Assembly (NCBI GenBank): GCA_039105265.1
Contig: JAPFFF010000056.1
Location: 868,001 to 932,000 of the forward strand
Direction: 5' to 3'
Length of the DNA stretch: 64,000 nucleotides
Source of the DNA: Tritrichomonas musculus
Lineage: Eukaryota > Parabasalia > Tritrichomonadida > Tritrichomonadidae
This document shows positions 16,819 through 26,882 of the stretch, one piece after another; the stretch's first letter is position 1, and every line of letters starts with the position of its first letter. The position numbers were made by a program, and so were the translations under genes. The notes beneath the pieces were generated by a model. It was not told the DNA's origin and ran no database searches. It saw nothing but the letters and a program-made list of their open reading frames with translations.

Positions 16819-18762
16819 ATGTTATACAGAAACGAGAGAGCCCATAATCTTCGCACTGAAACAGGAAACGTTCTTCATGCATTTGAAGAGATGAGAAACA
16901 TGATTAATGTCAATGACGGTACGCGTTCATTTTCATTTAGAACTGTTGACTGTCATGACCAACCAGCTCCATTTCATCAAGGACAATATTCGCAAATAAG
17001 TTTAACACATCCTGACCACTTCATAAGTGATATTGATAAAGGTTTCTTAACATTTCACGTTAAATTAGATTTGTCATTGAATACAGATATGAGTAAATTA
17101 AATGAAATCAATGACCCCAACAACTTGTACAAACTGTTTGTCGGTTTCAAATCATCAAACCAGTTGTTTGACAGGTTAGAGATTCTTCATAATAATGTCA
17201 ATGTCGGATACCAACAGAATGAATGCATTCGTGAGGGCTTCTTATATTCTTCAGTTAAACCAGAAGCCGAGAAGAAACGTCGCAGATTCGTTCATTCATT
17301 GTGGGAAAACATTAGCAACTATTCACAGACACATGCAGGAGCTTATGTCAACTTGAATTCATTTAAGAACACAGGAAGAAGTGAAGTCGAATTTGATTTG
17401 AATGTTCCTTTTGATGATTTGCTCGCATTACAAGCATTCGATTTATTCCCTAACGGAATCATTGGTGATTTATCAATTCGTTTTCAAGTTAGTCCCGCTG
17501 GTCTTGTTTGGGCAGTATTAGACCCTTACACAGTTGCTGAAGCAAAAGTATTTCTTGAAGATAATGATTCAATATCGATGGAAGAATTAAACAGACTAAA
17601 GGAAATCAAAGCACGAGGACACCTCAAACATCAATTCACACAAATTGGTAATCAAGCAGTGATTCCAGGACCTGGAGACAATCCAGACCCACCATCACCT
17701 GAACCAACACCAACGAAATATCAATTGAAGTATGAAGTTAGAGAACAATACGTATCTGCATCTGGAGGTGATTTCGATGAACTGATTGAAAATTGTTCAT
17801 TAATATTTAGCTTTACTGATGATGAATTTACTGAACTTGGAATTGAAAAGACTGATGATAATAAAGCAATTTGTCAAGCCCATTATACCAAAGAACATGG
17901 TAAATTACCTCAACCATCACATGCAGGTCATGTTTACGTTAACTTTGTATCTAAAACTGAAGCCAACAAGTTGATGAGCGCTCATTATTCAAAACAAACA
18001 GCAACATTAACAGTTAATCGAATGACCATCACAGCTTGTAAATCTAATATGCAAGGCTTTGGAGTTTGTGAAGCTACAAGACAAGGAATTGAAGACATTT
18101 TAAGACAAGGTTTAATCATTCCTTCACAAAAAGTTGATTATCATGCTTTTCCAATCGCTCCAGCAGCAAACGGAATCAAGTCAACATTGAATATCCCATT
18201 AATCAATGCAACTAATTTATCAATCATGTTTCCAAAGCATCATAATGATTTAACTGTCTTTGAAAATCCAGTTTATCAAAACTGTTTCTTGAATATTGGT
18301 GGAAAGAACTTCCCAGACGAAAACGTTTCAACCATTGGTGCACGATTCTTTGAAAATCAATTAACGGCTGGTGATTTAGATGCAATCACTCTTTCATGCA
18401 CAAAGGAATTTGAGGATTCGATGACAATGCCAAAGAATGACGCTAACGGTAAGAGATACAACAACACAATCAGTGATGCAACATCATTTGTATTCAACAT
18501 TCAAACAGAACGAGCAAGTGCAGGATATTGTTATGACGGACTTGATGGAGGTTTCGGAAACGTTCAGATACAAGTCAATGGGCAACCAATATATACAGGA
18601 GATGATGACACATATTTCAATGTTGTTGAACCAGATGGAACCATTGTCAAACCTCCTCCGACTCAATTATGGATAACTAGGGACTCTTACTTTAAACTAT
18701 CTCTTGACGGATTGGTTTACGTTGATGACGAATCTCCACAAGGAAGTCAAGCAAATGAATAA
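16819..18762 (+). CDS. Major capsid protein of element B (double jelly-roll type)
   Basis: A 647-residue protein. The N-terminal half shows features of polinton capsid proteins: FVGFKSSNQLFDRLEILHNN, REGFLYSSVKPEAEKKRR, FDLNVPFDDLLALQAFDLFP and IIGDLSIRFQVSPAGLVW. A Pro-rich linker (about residues 290-305, NPDPPSPEPTPTK) separates an inserted domain from the C-terminal jelly roll. The start at 16819 follows TTTTTATTCAATCATAA. It would form the icosahedral shell of an element-encoded particle. It corresponds to the split gene of A. Confidence 0.85.
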   Translation: MLYRNERAHNLRTETGNVLHAFEEMRNMINVNDGTRSFSFRTVDCHDQPAPFHQGQYSQISLTHPDHFISDIDKGFLTFHVKLDLSLNTDMSKLNEINDPNNLYKLFVGFKSSNQLFDRLEILHNNVNVGYQQNECIREGFLYSSVKPEAEKKRRRFVHSLWENISNYSQTHAGAYVNLNSFKNTGRSEVEFDLNVPFDDLLALQAFDLFPNGIIGDLSIRFQVSPAGLVWAVLDPYTVAEAKVFLEDNDSISMEELNRLKEIKARGHLKHQFTQIGNQAVIPGPGDNPDPPSPEPTPTKYQLKYEVREQYVSASGGDFDELIENCSLIFSFTDDEFTELGIEKTDDNKAICQAHYTKEHGKLPQPSHAGHVYVNFVSKTEANKLMSAHYSKQTATLTVNRMTITACKSNMQGFGVCEATRQGIEDILRQGLIIPSQKVDYHAFPIAPAANGIKSTLNIPLINATNLSIMFPKHHNDLTVFENPVYQNCFLNIGGKNFPDENVSTIGARFFENQLTAGDLDAITLSCTKEFEDSMTMPKNDANGKRYNNTISDATSFVFNIQTERASAGYCYDGLDGGFGNVQIQVNGQPIYTGDDDTYFNVVEPDGTIVKPPPTQLWITRDSYFKLSLDGLVYVDDESPQGSQANE

Positions 18763-18787
18763 AAATAATGATTTCATTAAATAATCA

Positions 18788-18816
18788 TTTTGCTTTGCAA
18801 AAGGGAACAGAGTTCC
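18788..18816. repeat. Double-hairpin motif between capsid and integrase genes
   Basis: Two adjacent perfect stems: TTTTGC-TTT-GCAAAA (18788-18802) and GGAAC-AGA-GTTCC (18804-18816). An inverted relative with compensated stem changes lies inside the ATPase gene at 34186-34214, and two GC-rich relatives lie near the end of element C. Confidence 0.7.
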
Positions 18817-18849
18817 TTCATAAATTAATGCTTTATTTTTGCGATTCAA

Positions 18850-19929
18850 ATGAATGAATCAATCAACTATCCTTTCAAATCTAAATACAAGTACATCAAA
18901 GACACGGGCATTAAAACCGAGCCCTATATTAAGGATTACCAATTGAAGACAGTAAAGAAACTATCAAAACCTGACTTCTCATTTGAACCGTATGCGTACG
19001 AAATTGATATAATGTTTGCATTAAATAAAGCTTATTTAGTAATAATCAATGTAAACACCAAATACCTAATTGTTGAACCAATTGATTACAAGTCTGAGTA
19101 TTATGTAATCAAAGTAATTGATAAACTAGTCAATAAAAGAAATATCAGAATTGAAACAATTAAATGTGATGGTGAAAAGGCTTTTATATCAAATGCATTC
19201 AAAAGTTATTGCAACGGTGAAGAGCAAAGATATCAATTAGACAAACACACAATTAAATTCAAAGCACCAAACAAAATAAAGTTAATCATTGATGATTCAC
19301 CTTTCACGAATGCACATAAATGTGTCGATGCAGTAATCAGAACATTACGAAATGCTTTCGGTCAATCACAACAACGAATGACAAACAATGTATTGATACA
19401 ACAAACGGTTGAATGGTACAATAACACGCCTCATGCATCTCTTCGTTTATTGAATCCTTTATACACATCATTTGACGAAGAAACTGATGAATACCTTGAC
19501 AAACGACAATCAAAATACATTTATCTAACACCTCAACAGATGCAAGATGACCGCGACCTTGAATGGCAGTACATAAGAGCCAAATCAATGCAATTGAAAG
19601 AGATTCAACAAAAACAACGATTTAAAGGTCTTCTGTCATATAAACCCAAAAATATAATACTCATTCACACCGATTACGGAAAAACAGAAAAGAAACATGA
19701 AAAGCGAAGAAGAGTATTCAATGAACTTGCTGAATTCATTTGTTATGAATCAGGAAACGTTAAATGTAAACTATTAAATCCTTTGCGTCAAACTAACAAA
19801 ACACTGAAGAACAAAACAATAATAACAGTTCCAATCATGTACACAAAATATGTTTGTTCATCAATAGATGCTTTGAATGATGATTATAAAGTATTCTTTT
19901 TGACTTATAAAACGCAAAATGAAAGCTAA
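18850..19929 (+). CDS. Retroviral-type (RVE/DDE) integrase of element B
   Basis: A 359-residue integrase. The core reads YEIDIM (first Asp, about residue 57), hydrophobic strands LVIINVNTKYLIVEP, then IKCDGEKAF (second Asp, about residue 107). The RTLRNAF helix and the WYNNTPHASL motif typical of integrases follow. At the position of the third catalytic Glu (V-E-R-F-N-R-T-L in the family) the protein has V-D-A-V-I-R-T-L, so Asp replaces Glu. The C-terminal region is basic. It would cut and join element ends and make the 6-bp duplication. Its 3' end overlaps the next gene by 11 bp. Confidence 0.85.
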   Translation: MNESINYPFKSKYKYIKDTGIKTEPYIKDYQLKTVKKLSKPDFSFEPYAYEIDIMFALNKAYLVIINVNTKYLIVEPIDYKSEYYVIKVIDKLVNKRNIRIETIKCDGEKAFISNAFKSYCNGEEQRYQLDKHTIKFKAPNKIKLIIDDSPFTNAHKCVDAVIRTLRNAFGQSQQRMTNNVLIQQTVEWYNNTPHASLRLLNPLYTSFDEETDEYLDKRQSKYIYLTPQQMQDDRDLEWQYIRAKSMQLKEIQQKQRFKGLLSYKPKNIILIHTDYGKTEKKHEKRRRVFNELAEFICYESGNVKCKLLNPLRQTNKTLKNKTIITVPIMYTKYVCSSIDALNDDYKVFFLTYKTQNES

Positions 19930-20269
19930 ACAACCAATCACAAAACGATACTATCACACACAATCAAAAGATTTTAATCTTCCTGATGATTTCGTTTATA
20001 GTCGCAACAAGAAGTACATTGTTGTTCAGTATTGTGGGGCTGTTGTCAATCAACATATTGTCGGTGATTTGATGGTTCATTCAGATATAGTTGAATTCAT
20101 GCCTTTCTGTGACCATTTCATTATGCTTGCTAACAGACGACAAACCAAATACAGAAAATATGAGTGTCTGAACAACACAAAAAAAGAATATCATTTATGG
20201 TTCACAGATATGAAAGGAAACGTTATTGAACCTGAATCATTTATATTCAGTTGTCTTTTGATTTATTAA
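19919..20269 (+). CDS. Candidate minor capsid/beta-sandwich protein of B
   Basis: A 116-residue protein overlapping the integrase stop by 11 bp in another frame. The C-terminal pattern (YHLWFTDMKGNVIEPESFIF) resembles the closing strands of jelly-roll minor capsid proteins in polinton-like viruses. It is short for a full penton protein, so it may be a domain that works with the next gene. Assignment is tentative. Confidence 0.45.
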   Translation: MKAKQPITKRYYHTQSKDFNLPDDFVYSRNKKYIVVQYCGAVVNQHIVGDLMVHSDIVEFMPFCDHFIMLANRRQTKYRKYECLNNTKKEYHLWFTDMKGNVIEPESFIFSCLLIY

Positions 20270-20281
20270 TGACTATTCAAA

Positions 20282-21397
20282 ATGGATTCTCATGTATTTT
20301 ATTTAAATCCGAATCAATTGGCTGATATGAGTAATTATAAAATTAATGGTGTAGCACCGATTGCATTTGCTATGATTACGACTACTGAATCAAGGTCAAT
20401 TTATATTTTTCCATCAACTTTTACATTTCCGAGGCAAGTTCAAAGTATTTATAAAGGTACAACATTAACGACTAGACCTGCATGGATGTTATATTTAATT
20501 GGTGATGGAATTTATAGTCCGTCATACATATTTATACGAAAGATACTACCAGGATTTCAAGAACCTGTATTTGTATTATTAAATGATAACACACCTAAAG
20601 ATATAACAAATTATTATGTAGAATATGATGGTGAAGCTTATTTTAATAGAGTAAATTTCGCTTTTACTTATGAGGTATTCATGAATGCATTTAATAATAT
20701 AATTACTGCAGCTGATACAGGTTATAATCCTAATGCAAATAAAACATATATATCATTCACCGTTTATGATAATCCAAACTTAATACCGATAATTGATTTC
20801 TATGATAACACAGAACCAGGTTCTGACACCAATGATATTAGAATACAAACAATGAACGATTTAAATCAAAATACGAATTATAAACCGAAGAAACCTGCAC
20901 ATTTAGGTTTTCGAAATGATACTATATTCACTGAATATCCTATATTCAAACCAAATATAAAACCCGATAACGAAACAACAGCAAATGAAACAACAGAAAA
21001 TATTAAATCATTAACTCCCAATCCACCAAGAAAGCATAAATCAAAAGAAAATGATAACAAAGTTCATTTTTCAGCATCAGCCATAAGTACAAAACCAAAT
21101 TATCCAACAAGCTATGAACCTATGGAAATTGAAGACGATTGGCATGTAAGAAATCAAAATCAATCACAAGGCTTTTATTTTGAAACACCAAATCCTAATA
21201 AGACATCAAATTATTCTGAACGACAACAAAACATAAATAATGATACTTTTGAAGACTTGTCAACTTCACTTGATAATCAGCAAGACCAGAAGAAACAACC
21301 ACAATCAACAAAACGTTATAGTTTTAGAATCGTTTCAGACCCAAATGACAAAAATAATAATAATAATAACAATAATGGAGGTTTTGATTTAAATTAA
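20282..21397 (+). CDS. Structural-type protein of B with disordered tail, unknown
   Basis: A 371-residue protein. Residues 1 to about 190 are beta-rich and globular (IYIFPSTFTFPRQV, WMLYLIGDGIYSPSYIFIRK). Residues 190-371 are low-complexity, rich in Asn, Pro and Ser, and end in a poly-Asn run and GGFDLN. It starts 12 bp after the previous gene, in the capsid-integrase row of plus-strand genes. No family was recognised. A virion role is suggested by position. Confidence 0.55.
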   Translation: MDSHVFYLNPNQLADMSNYKINGVAPIAFAMITTTESRSIYIFPSTFTFPRQVQSIYKGTTLTTRPAWMLYLIGDGIYSPSYIFIRKILPGFQEPVFVLLNDNTPKDITNYYVEYDGEAYFNRVNFAFTYEVFMNAFNNIITAADTGYNPNANKTYISFTVYDNPNLIPIIDFYDNTEPGSDTNDIRIQTMNDLNQNTNYKPKKPAHLGFRNDTIFTEYPIFKPNIKPDNETTANETTENIKSLTPNPPRKHKSKENDNKVHFSASAISTKPNYPTSYEPMEIEDDWHVRNQNQSQGFYFETPNPNKTSNYSERQQNINNDTFEDLSTSLDNQQDQKKQPQSTKRYSFRIVSDPNDKNNNNNNNNGGFDLN

Positions 21398-23692
21398 TTA
21401 TTCATTATTCATTCTTTGATGTAATGGTTTAAGATTAACAGCAAAATTATCATATTTATTTTTGTTCTGCAATTTGCTTTCTTTGAGTTGTGCTTTGAAT
21501 GCTGTGTATCCACAATTTGGATATATATCTCTTTCTATTGCTGCGGTGATTCGTTTAATGAAATTATCTTTAACGTTCTTAATATCTTCTGGCGTTGCTT
21601 CTTTAATTCCTTCTGCATTTCGTTTCAACCTGTTATATCCTTCTTGCTTACTTACATCAACATTGAAACCAACACCAAAGACAACATAATCAATGTAATG
21701 CATTAATTCAGTAAATTGTTTACCCCATTGACTTGGTTCAGCCTTTAATTCTCCTGATGTGATATCAATAGCTTTATCAATAATCTTCTCAACATATGAT
21801 TGAACATTCTTTCCTAATACTGAAACATATTCTTTATTGTTCTGTTGTTTCCAATATGTCCATTGTTCATATGTTAATATCTTTCCATTGAACTTATTGT
21901 CTTGAATGATTTCTTTGAAAGGAGCATCAAAGAGATAAGCAAATAACATATTTGATACAGCAAGGTAATTGATGAGTTTCTTCAAAGGAGATAATACAAA
22001 GAATTGTTCGTCATTCCAATACACTTTCCAGACTTTAGAAAAGATTGATGACCAATAAGAACTTGGTGTAATACGTTTGCTGACTCTTGCTTTTCCCAGA
22101 CCCATAGGACCGTAATAATTTTCTAGCTCTTGCATTTCTTTTCCCTTTGTTAATTTGTATTGACCAGCATCCCAATCAATTTTCTTGATATCTTTATCAA
22201 ATAATGATTGAATCCATTTATTGAACGGCATTTCTTTTCTTTCTTGTTTTGTTTTAATAACAGATTTCCAAACTTTCTTGTAAGGAGAAGCAAATACAAG
22301 CTTGTATCCGTTAATGATTGAAGGATTACCGTTCCTATCAATTAAAACAACATCATCAACTTTATCACCGTTCAAGTCTGTTATTGAGTTTCCTAACGGG
22401 TCTTTGGCATTTTCTGGTAATAAACGATATCTTGGTTTACCGTCTTTATCAACTGAATTCTTACAGTATTCAATAGCTGTATCACGACAAGCTGCATTCG
22501 GAATGTATTTGATTCTGAAGTTTCCGTTAATAATCATATCAATAAATTTATCTCTGTAATAGGATATATTACCACCAACCCGAGGTATTTCAAGCTTGTC
22601 AAATGAATCCTTTAATGTTGAGTTAACAAGAGGCATATCTTTTTTATCACGACGTCCGCGAGTATTCTTTGAGGGTTGCTTTGCATTTCTTATTAATTCA
22701 TCAAGTATTTCAGCATCTGCTTTGTTATCTTCTGCATATCCTTTGTATTTCCTTGCAAAAGGTGATTTAATTTCTTGTGCTTCTTCTTCATTATCAACAT
22801 ATCTGTATGGTTGTTTTGCAGGTGTTTTTGTATATCTGTATGCTTCGGTTGCTGCTTCATCATCATCATGCCAATCATCTAATTCATCATCATATAATGA
22901 TTGAAGAGGTCCGTTATTATTGTTGTTGTCGTCTGCCATTTTATTAGTTGAAAAATTATTTTTATTGTGTTCCTTTGATGGTTCAATAAAAGAATCAGAT
23001 AAATCATCGTTTTTCAATATTAATGACTCAGAATCTGATTCGCTTAATGTTATATTAATTAATGAATCTTCACTGTCTTTAGGCAATTGTATTGTCGAGT
23101 CATTTTCATCAGAATCACTCGGAGTTATGCGTTTTCTTCTTGGTGTTCTTCGTTTATTAGTATCAAGTGTTGGTTCATGTATGCTTGTTCTCTTTCTTCT
23201 TCCTTTGTTGGTTTGTGGTGTTTGACTCTTTCTCGGTGGTTTGATGGGTGATGAACGAAAACCGTCAGAGCTATAATTTAAATCATCATTGACAACAATA
23301 TTAAAGTAATTGATAATGATATCAAGACTTTTTTTATCTGTTGTGTACTCTTTTAAACTAAGGAATTGATTGCCTTTACTTTTAATACCAGCATTGATTT
23401 TGTTCATCAATGAAACAAATCGACGAAACTTGACTTTCATTTCACGAATCTTTCCCACACTTCTTCCTGTATATTCATTGTTTTGTATTTGATACAACAA
23501 ATTAATTAAATCATTGGGGTGTTCTAGTTTGTATGTACTGAGAAACGTGTTCTTAAAATAATCTATCGGGTCCTCTAGTTCTTCATCATCATCAGGTTTA
23601 GATACCTCACTATCAAATATAGTTTCATCATCAATATTACTTAAATCTAATTCAAAGCTATCAGATGAATTATTTTTATCTTGTTTTGACAT
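21398..23692 (-). CDS. Large protein of B with acidic/basic N-terminus, unknown
   Basis: A 764-residue protein. The N-terminal about 330 residues are disordered, alternating acidic Ser/Asp stretches with basic clusters resembling nuclear-localisation signals (NKGRRKRTS, RRTPRRKR). The C-terminal about 430 residues look globular (for example WKSVIKTKQERKEMPFNKWI). It is divergent from the fibre gene with 22 bp between ATGs, and its stop abuts the previous gene without a gap. No known domain was recognised. A nuclear, DNA-associated or scaffold role is possible. Confidence 0.6.
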   Translation of the reverse strand: MSKQDKNNSSDSFELDLSNIDDETIFDSEVSKPDDDEELEDPIDYFKNTFLSTYKLEHPNDLINLLYQIQNNEYTGRSVGKIREMKVKFRRFVSLMNKINAGIKSKGNQFLSLKEYTTDKKSLDIIINYFNIVVNDDLNYSSDGFRSSPIKPPRKSQTPQTNKGRRKRTSIHEPTLDTNKRRTPRRKRITPSDSDENDSTIQLPKDSEDSLINITLSESDSESLILKNDDLSDSFIEPSKEHNKNNFSTNKMADDNNNNNGPLQSLYDDELDDWHDDDEAATEAYRYTKTPAKQPYRYVDNEEEAQEIKSPFARKYKGYAEDNKADAEILDELIRNAKQPSKNTRGRRDKKDMPLVNSTLKDSFDKLEIPRVGGNISYYRDKFIDMIINGNFRIKYIPNAACRDTAIEYCKNSVDKDGKPRYRLLPENAKDPLGNSITDLNGDKVDDVVLIDRNGNPSIINGYKLVFASPYKKVWKSVIKTKQERKEMPFNKWIQSLFDKDIKKIDWDAGQYKLTKGKEMQELENYYGPMGLGKARVSKRITPSSYWSSIFSKVWKVYWNDEQFFVLSPLKKLINYLAVSNMLFAYLFDAPFKEIIQDNKFNGKILTYEQWTYWKQQNNKEYVSVLGKNVQSYVEKIIDKAIDITSGELKAEPSQWGKQFTELMHYIDYVVFGVGFNVDVSKQEGYNRLKRNAEGIKEATPEDIKNVKDNFIKRITAAIERDIYPNCGYTAFKAQLKESKLQNKNKYDNFAVNLKPLHQRMNNE

Positions 23693-23714
23693 TGTTTAGT
23701 TTCTAATAAATTGA
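23693..23714. promoter_or_regulatory. 22-bp divergent promoter gap
   Basis: It separates the ATGs at 23692 (minus) and 23715 (plus). It includes AATTTATT on the minus strand and TTTAGTTTC on the plus strand, fitting the TTTATT-type box seen before many starts of these elements. Confidence 0.35.
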
Positions 23715-26700
23715 ATGTTTACGATTGAGCAGAGCGGACACATAACAAAAACAAATACTATTGACGGATTGATTAACGAATACATTAAAAGATATGTCGA
23801 TAATTATGTTATCAAAGGTGATACATCGAACGGAAACGTAGGGATTTCAAACGGAAATGGAATCACTAAGGAACAATTGAATGAAGCAGTTAACGGATTG
23901 CGTGATTATGTTATCAACAATTATGCTTTATCAACTGATATACCTGAACCAATTGATATAACGAATTATGCATTGAAGACGGATATACCAGAAGTACTCA
24001 AAAATAGTGAGTTGCAATTGAACATAAAAGAACTATTACCCGACGAAATGTTTCAGAAATTGATGGCTGAAGATGATAAACCATTATCAGCTCAAGCATC
24101 AATGTGTTTAACAAGTATAGCAGTTAATGAAGGTTTTCAATCGGCTTTGGATGATTGTGCCGAACGATATGTTCCAAAAGATGATTTGAAGAATTACATC
24201 ACGAGAGATAATTTGACTGTATCAACTGAATACACAATTGAAATCAAGACATATATGTTTCCTAATATAGGTCCAGTACCAGAAGAATATGAAGAAAACG
24301 GAATGGATACATCTCACGTTTTACCGTTCAAAGAAGGAACACATTTGGTTGGTTATAAATTAGACAATAGTGGTAATATATTCCATTTTGATATCAGATT
24401 TAAGACAAATGAATTATATGCTGATGATGAATATAACGTTAAACAACATGAAGCTGAAGGATTTGAAAGTGAAGGGGAGTATTTTGAATTAGTGTGGGAT
24501 GAATTTACTGGAGCAATTTATGATAGATATCAATACCTTCCAATAACAATAACATTAGCAGAAACAAATGATGAATTAGCATTGAAGAGTGATATACCTG
24601 AACCTGTTGATTTGACACCGTATTATACTAGTGCACAAGCTGATGAGAAGTTCGTCGATGAGGATGAATTGGCTTATGAATTAGATAAGTATGAAACGAA
24701 AACAGTTGCAGAAGGAAAATATGCAATGAAGAGTGAAATCCCAGAAATTATTGAGGGTCAAACAACAATTCAATTCGAAATCGTCAATAATACAATTCCT
24801 GATTTGGATTACAACACATATCATGAAATGATTGAGCAATACGGGTTGGATATTGTTTCATCAAACAGTTTTTATACGGGTCATTATGTTCATGTAGACT
24901 ATTCGTACAATGACGATGATGACGAACAACCCTCTCAGATAATGCGTATCGAAGGAAGTGATTCAAGTATTTGGTTTTTGTATGACAGCCATGAATTAAT
25001 CAATCCAGGAACTGGCGATACACCAGAAGTTTTATCGTGTTCAATTACCAAAACTATCGAACCAACAGACAGAAACGCTTATTCAGCTAGATATGTGTCG
25101 AATACTTATGCATTGAAGACGGATATACCAGAACCAGTTGACTTGACACCGTATTATACTAGTGCACAAGCTGATGAGAAGTTTGTTGATGAAGATGAAT
25201 TAGCTTATGAATTAGATAAGTATGCATTGAAAACAGATATACCAACAATTCCAACTGATTGGGTTAATGAATCTGCATTGAATACTGCATTATACGGAAC
25301 TGAATTGAATATTGAATATCCGAATCCCGTTCGTGATTATATATTTGTAAAACCATACTTACCAGAAACCGATATACATGTGATATTTGATGTTAATTGG
25401 GGTTCTAACAAGGATTACATTAACAATATTCAACATTTTGATTTGATATTCAAGCCTTATGAAAAATATATGAGAGGGTATAGAATGATGTTAGATAATG
25501 GATTATCTATTGTATGGTATGACCGTGGCGAATTTATGTTGTGTAATTCAAGTGGCAATACTCAATGGTTAATCAACGTCATTAAAGCACAAATCGAATC
25601 ACCATTTATTAAAACTGCAAATGTTGTTGATGAAAATCCAGAACAAATCACAATTCAATGTACACAGAATGAAAGTGGTTGTGTAGTTCCTGATGATGAT
25701 ATAAGAAGAGTATTCACAACCAAAAATATTATCGTCAAATTCAAACGAAATGCTGATGATGCATCATATGAAGAAGTTGAATACGAATACAGTTTATATA
25801 AAAGTTTGAATATGATTTACAAATCAACAAGCAATGAATTAATAAATATTAATTATAATACCCATATCGTTTCATTGAGAGCTGAGGACGATACACTGAC
25901 TAATATTTATGATGCATCTATCACATTAATCAGCATCCGACCTGTGAATGATGATATGATTACTTCGGTGAAATATGTGAATGATAACTTTGCACTGAAG
26001 TCAAACGTCATAACAGAAGAACAACTAATAAAAAAATGTGCTATTGATTGCGGACCGATTACAGAGGGCGGTGAAATATCAATTCATTATCTAAAACTTG
26101 AAGATAAGGTAATTAAACTGGAATATATAGTAGGTGATTATGCGCTATGTTTGGAAATAAGAATATTATTCTATGATACAACTGGAAATCCTCATAACAT
26201 TGTTCTTGTATTACATCAAAGAACTGTGTATTTCGACAATTTCAAATTCCCATTCTATTATGAAGACACTGTTGATATAACATCAGGAAGACCCCTGACA
26301 TATAATTTCCCGATAGGCGGATATTCTTGGACAACTACTCAGGAATTATTAGATGCTAAACAAATATATTCAAGATGCATCATGTCCCGAGGTTATTTAG
26401 CAAAATATAAGGCTGCTATTTACGGTGCACAATCAAATACAACAATCACACATTACTCGCCGATTGAATCATCAATGAACTCTGTTAGTGATTTCGTTGT
26501 TGGTTCTCCAGTGTATATGACAGGTAAGGTTTACAAACATGTTGGTGATGAATGGAAACCATCAACAGCAGATGATACAACTGATTGTATTTGTAGTGTC
26601 AAGACATCAGGAACATGGAAGGAGTATGTCGGTATATGTGTGAGAATCGATGACAAAAATAAATGTATCACATTTAGTTCACATGGTGATTATATGGTTC

Positions 26701-26876
26701 ACGTTAATGATTCATCATGTTATTCAATCGGTGATGAGGTGTTTATCGATAATGAAGACAATAAGCTGAAAGTTCTTTCAGGAGAGACAGCAATAACATC
26801 AAAAATAAAACGTATGACTGTTGGAATCATTACAAGTATCATTGATGAAAGAACATTAGCTGTATTCAAAGAGTAA
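23715..26876 (+). CDS. Fibre-like repeat protein of element B (1053 aa)
   Basis: The N-terminus is tail-fibre-like, with Gly/Asn turns (KGDTSNGNVGISNGNGI) and repeats of the form YALKTDIPEP. A nearly identical block including LTPYYTSAQADEKFVDED and the following ELAYELDKY occurs at about residues 292-330 and again at about 474-506, and shorter copies occur at 75-96. Repeat blocks alternate with beta domains. The C-terminus (about residues 915-1053) is a compact beta domain with Gly turns (FVVGSPVYMTGKVYKHVG, SIGDEVFIDNEDNKL), like C-terminal domains of phage-type fibres. It is probably a trimeric receptor-binding fibre of a particle; this is inference from repeats. Confidence 0.7.
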   Translation: MFTIEQSGHITKTNTIDGLINEYIKRYVDNYVIKGDTSNGNVGISNGNGITKEQLNEAVNGLRDYVINNYALSTDIPEPIDITNYALKTDIPEVLKNSELQLNIKELLPDEMFQKLMAEDDKPLSAQASMCLTSIAVNEGFQSALDDCAERYVPKDDLKNYITRDNLTVSTEYTIEIKTYMFPNIGPVPEEYEENGMDTSHVLPFKEGTHLVGYKLDNSGNIFHFDIRFKTNELYADDEYNVKQHEAEGFESEGEYFELVWDEFTGAIYDRYQYLPITITLAETNDELALKSDIPEPVDLTPYYTSAQADEKFVDEDELAYELDKYETKTVAEGKYAMKSEIPEIIEGQTTIQFEIVNNTIPDLDYNTYHEMIEQYGLDIVSSNSFYTGHYVHVDYSYNDDDDEQPSQIMRIEGSDSSIWFLYDSHELINPGTGDTPEVLSCSITKTIEPTDRNAYSARYVSNTYALKTDIPEPVDLTPYYTSAQADEKFVDEDELAYELDKYALKTDIPTIPTDWVNESALNTALYGTELNIEYPNPVRDYIFVKPYLPETDIHVIFDVNWGSNKDYINNIQHFDLIFKPYEKYMRGYRMMLDNGLSIVWYDRGEFMLCNSSGNTQWLINVIKAQIESPFIKTANVVDENPEQITIQCTQNESGCVVPDDDIRRVFTTKNIIVKFKRNADDASYEEVEYEYSLYKSLNMIYKSTSNELININYNTHIVSLRAEDDTLTNIYDASITLISIRPVNDDMITSVKYVNDNFALKSNVITEEQLIKKCAIDCGPITEGGEISIHYLKLEDKVIKLEYIVGDYALCLEIRILFYDTTGNPHNIVLVLHQRTVYFDNFKFPFYYEDTVDITSGRPLTYNFPIGGYSWTTTQELLDAKQIYSRCIMSRGYLAKYKAAIYGAQSNTTITHYSPIESSMNSVSDFVVGSPVYMTGKVYKHVGDEWKPSTADDTTDCICSVKTSGTWKEYVGICVRIDDKNKCITFSSHGDYMVHVNDSSCYSIGDEVFIDNEDNKLKVLSGETAITSKIKRMTVGIITSIIDERTLAVFKE

Positions 26877-26882
26877 ATCAAA

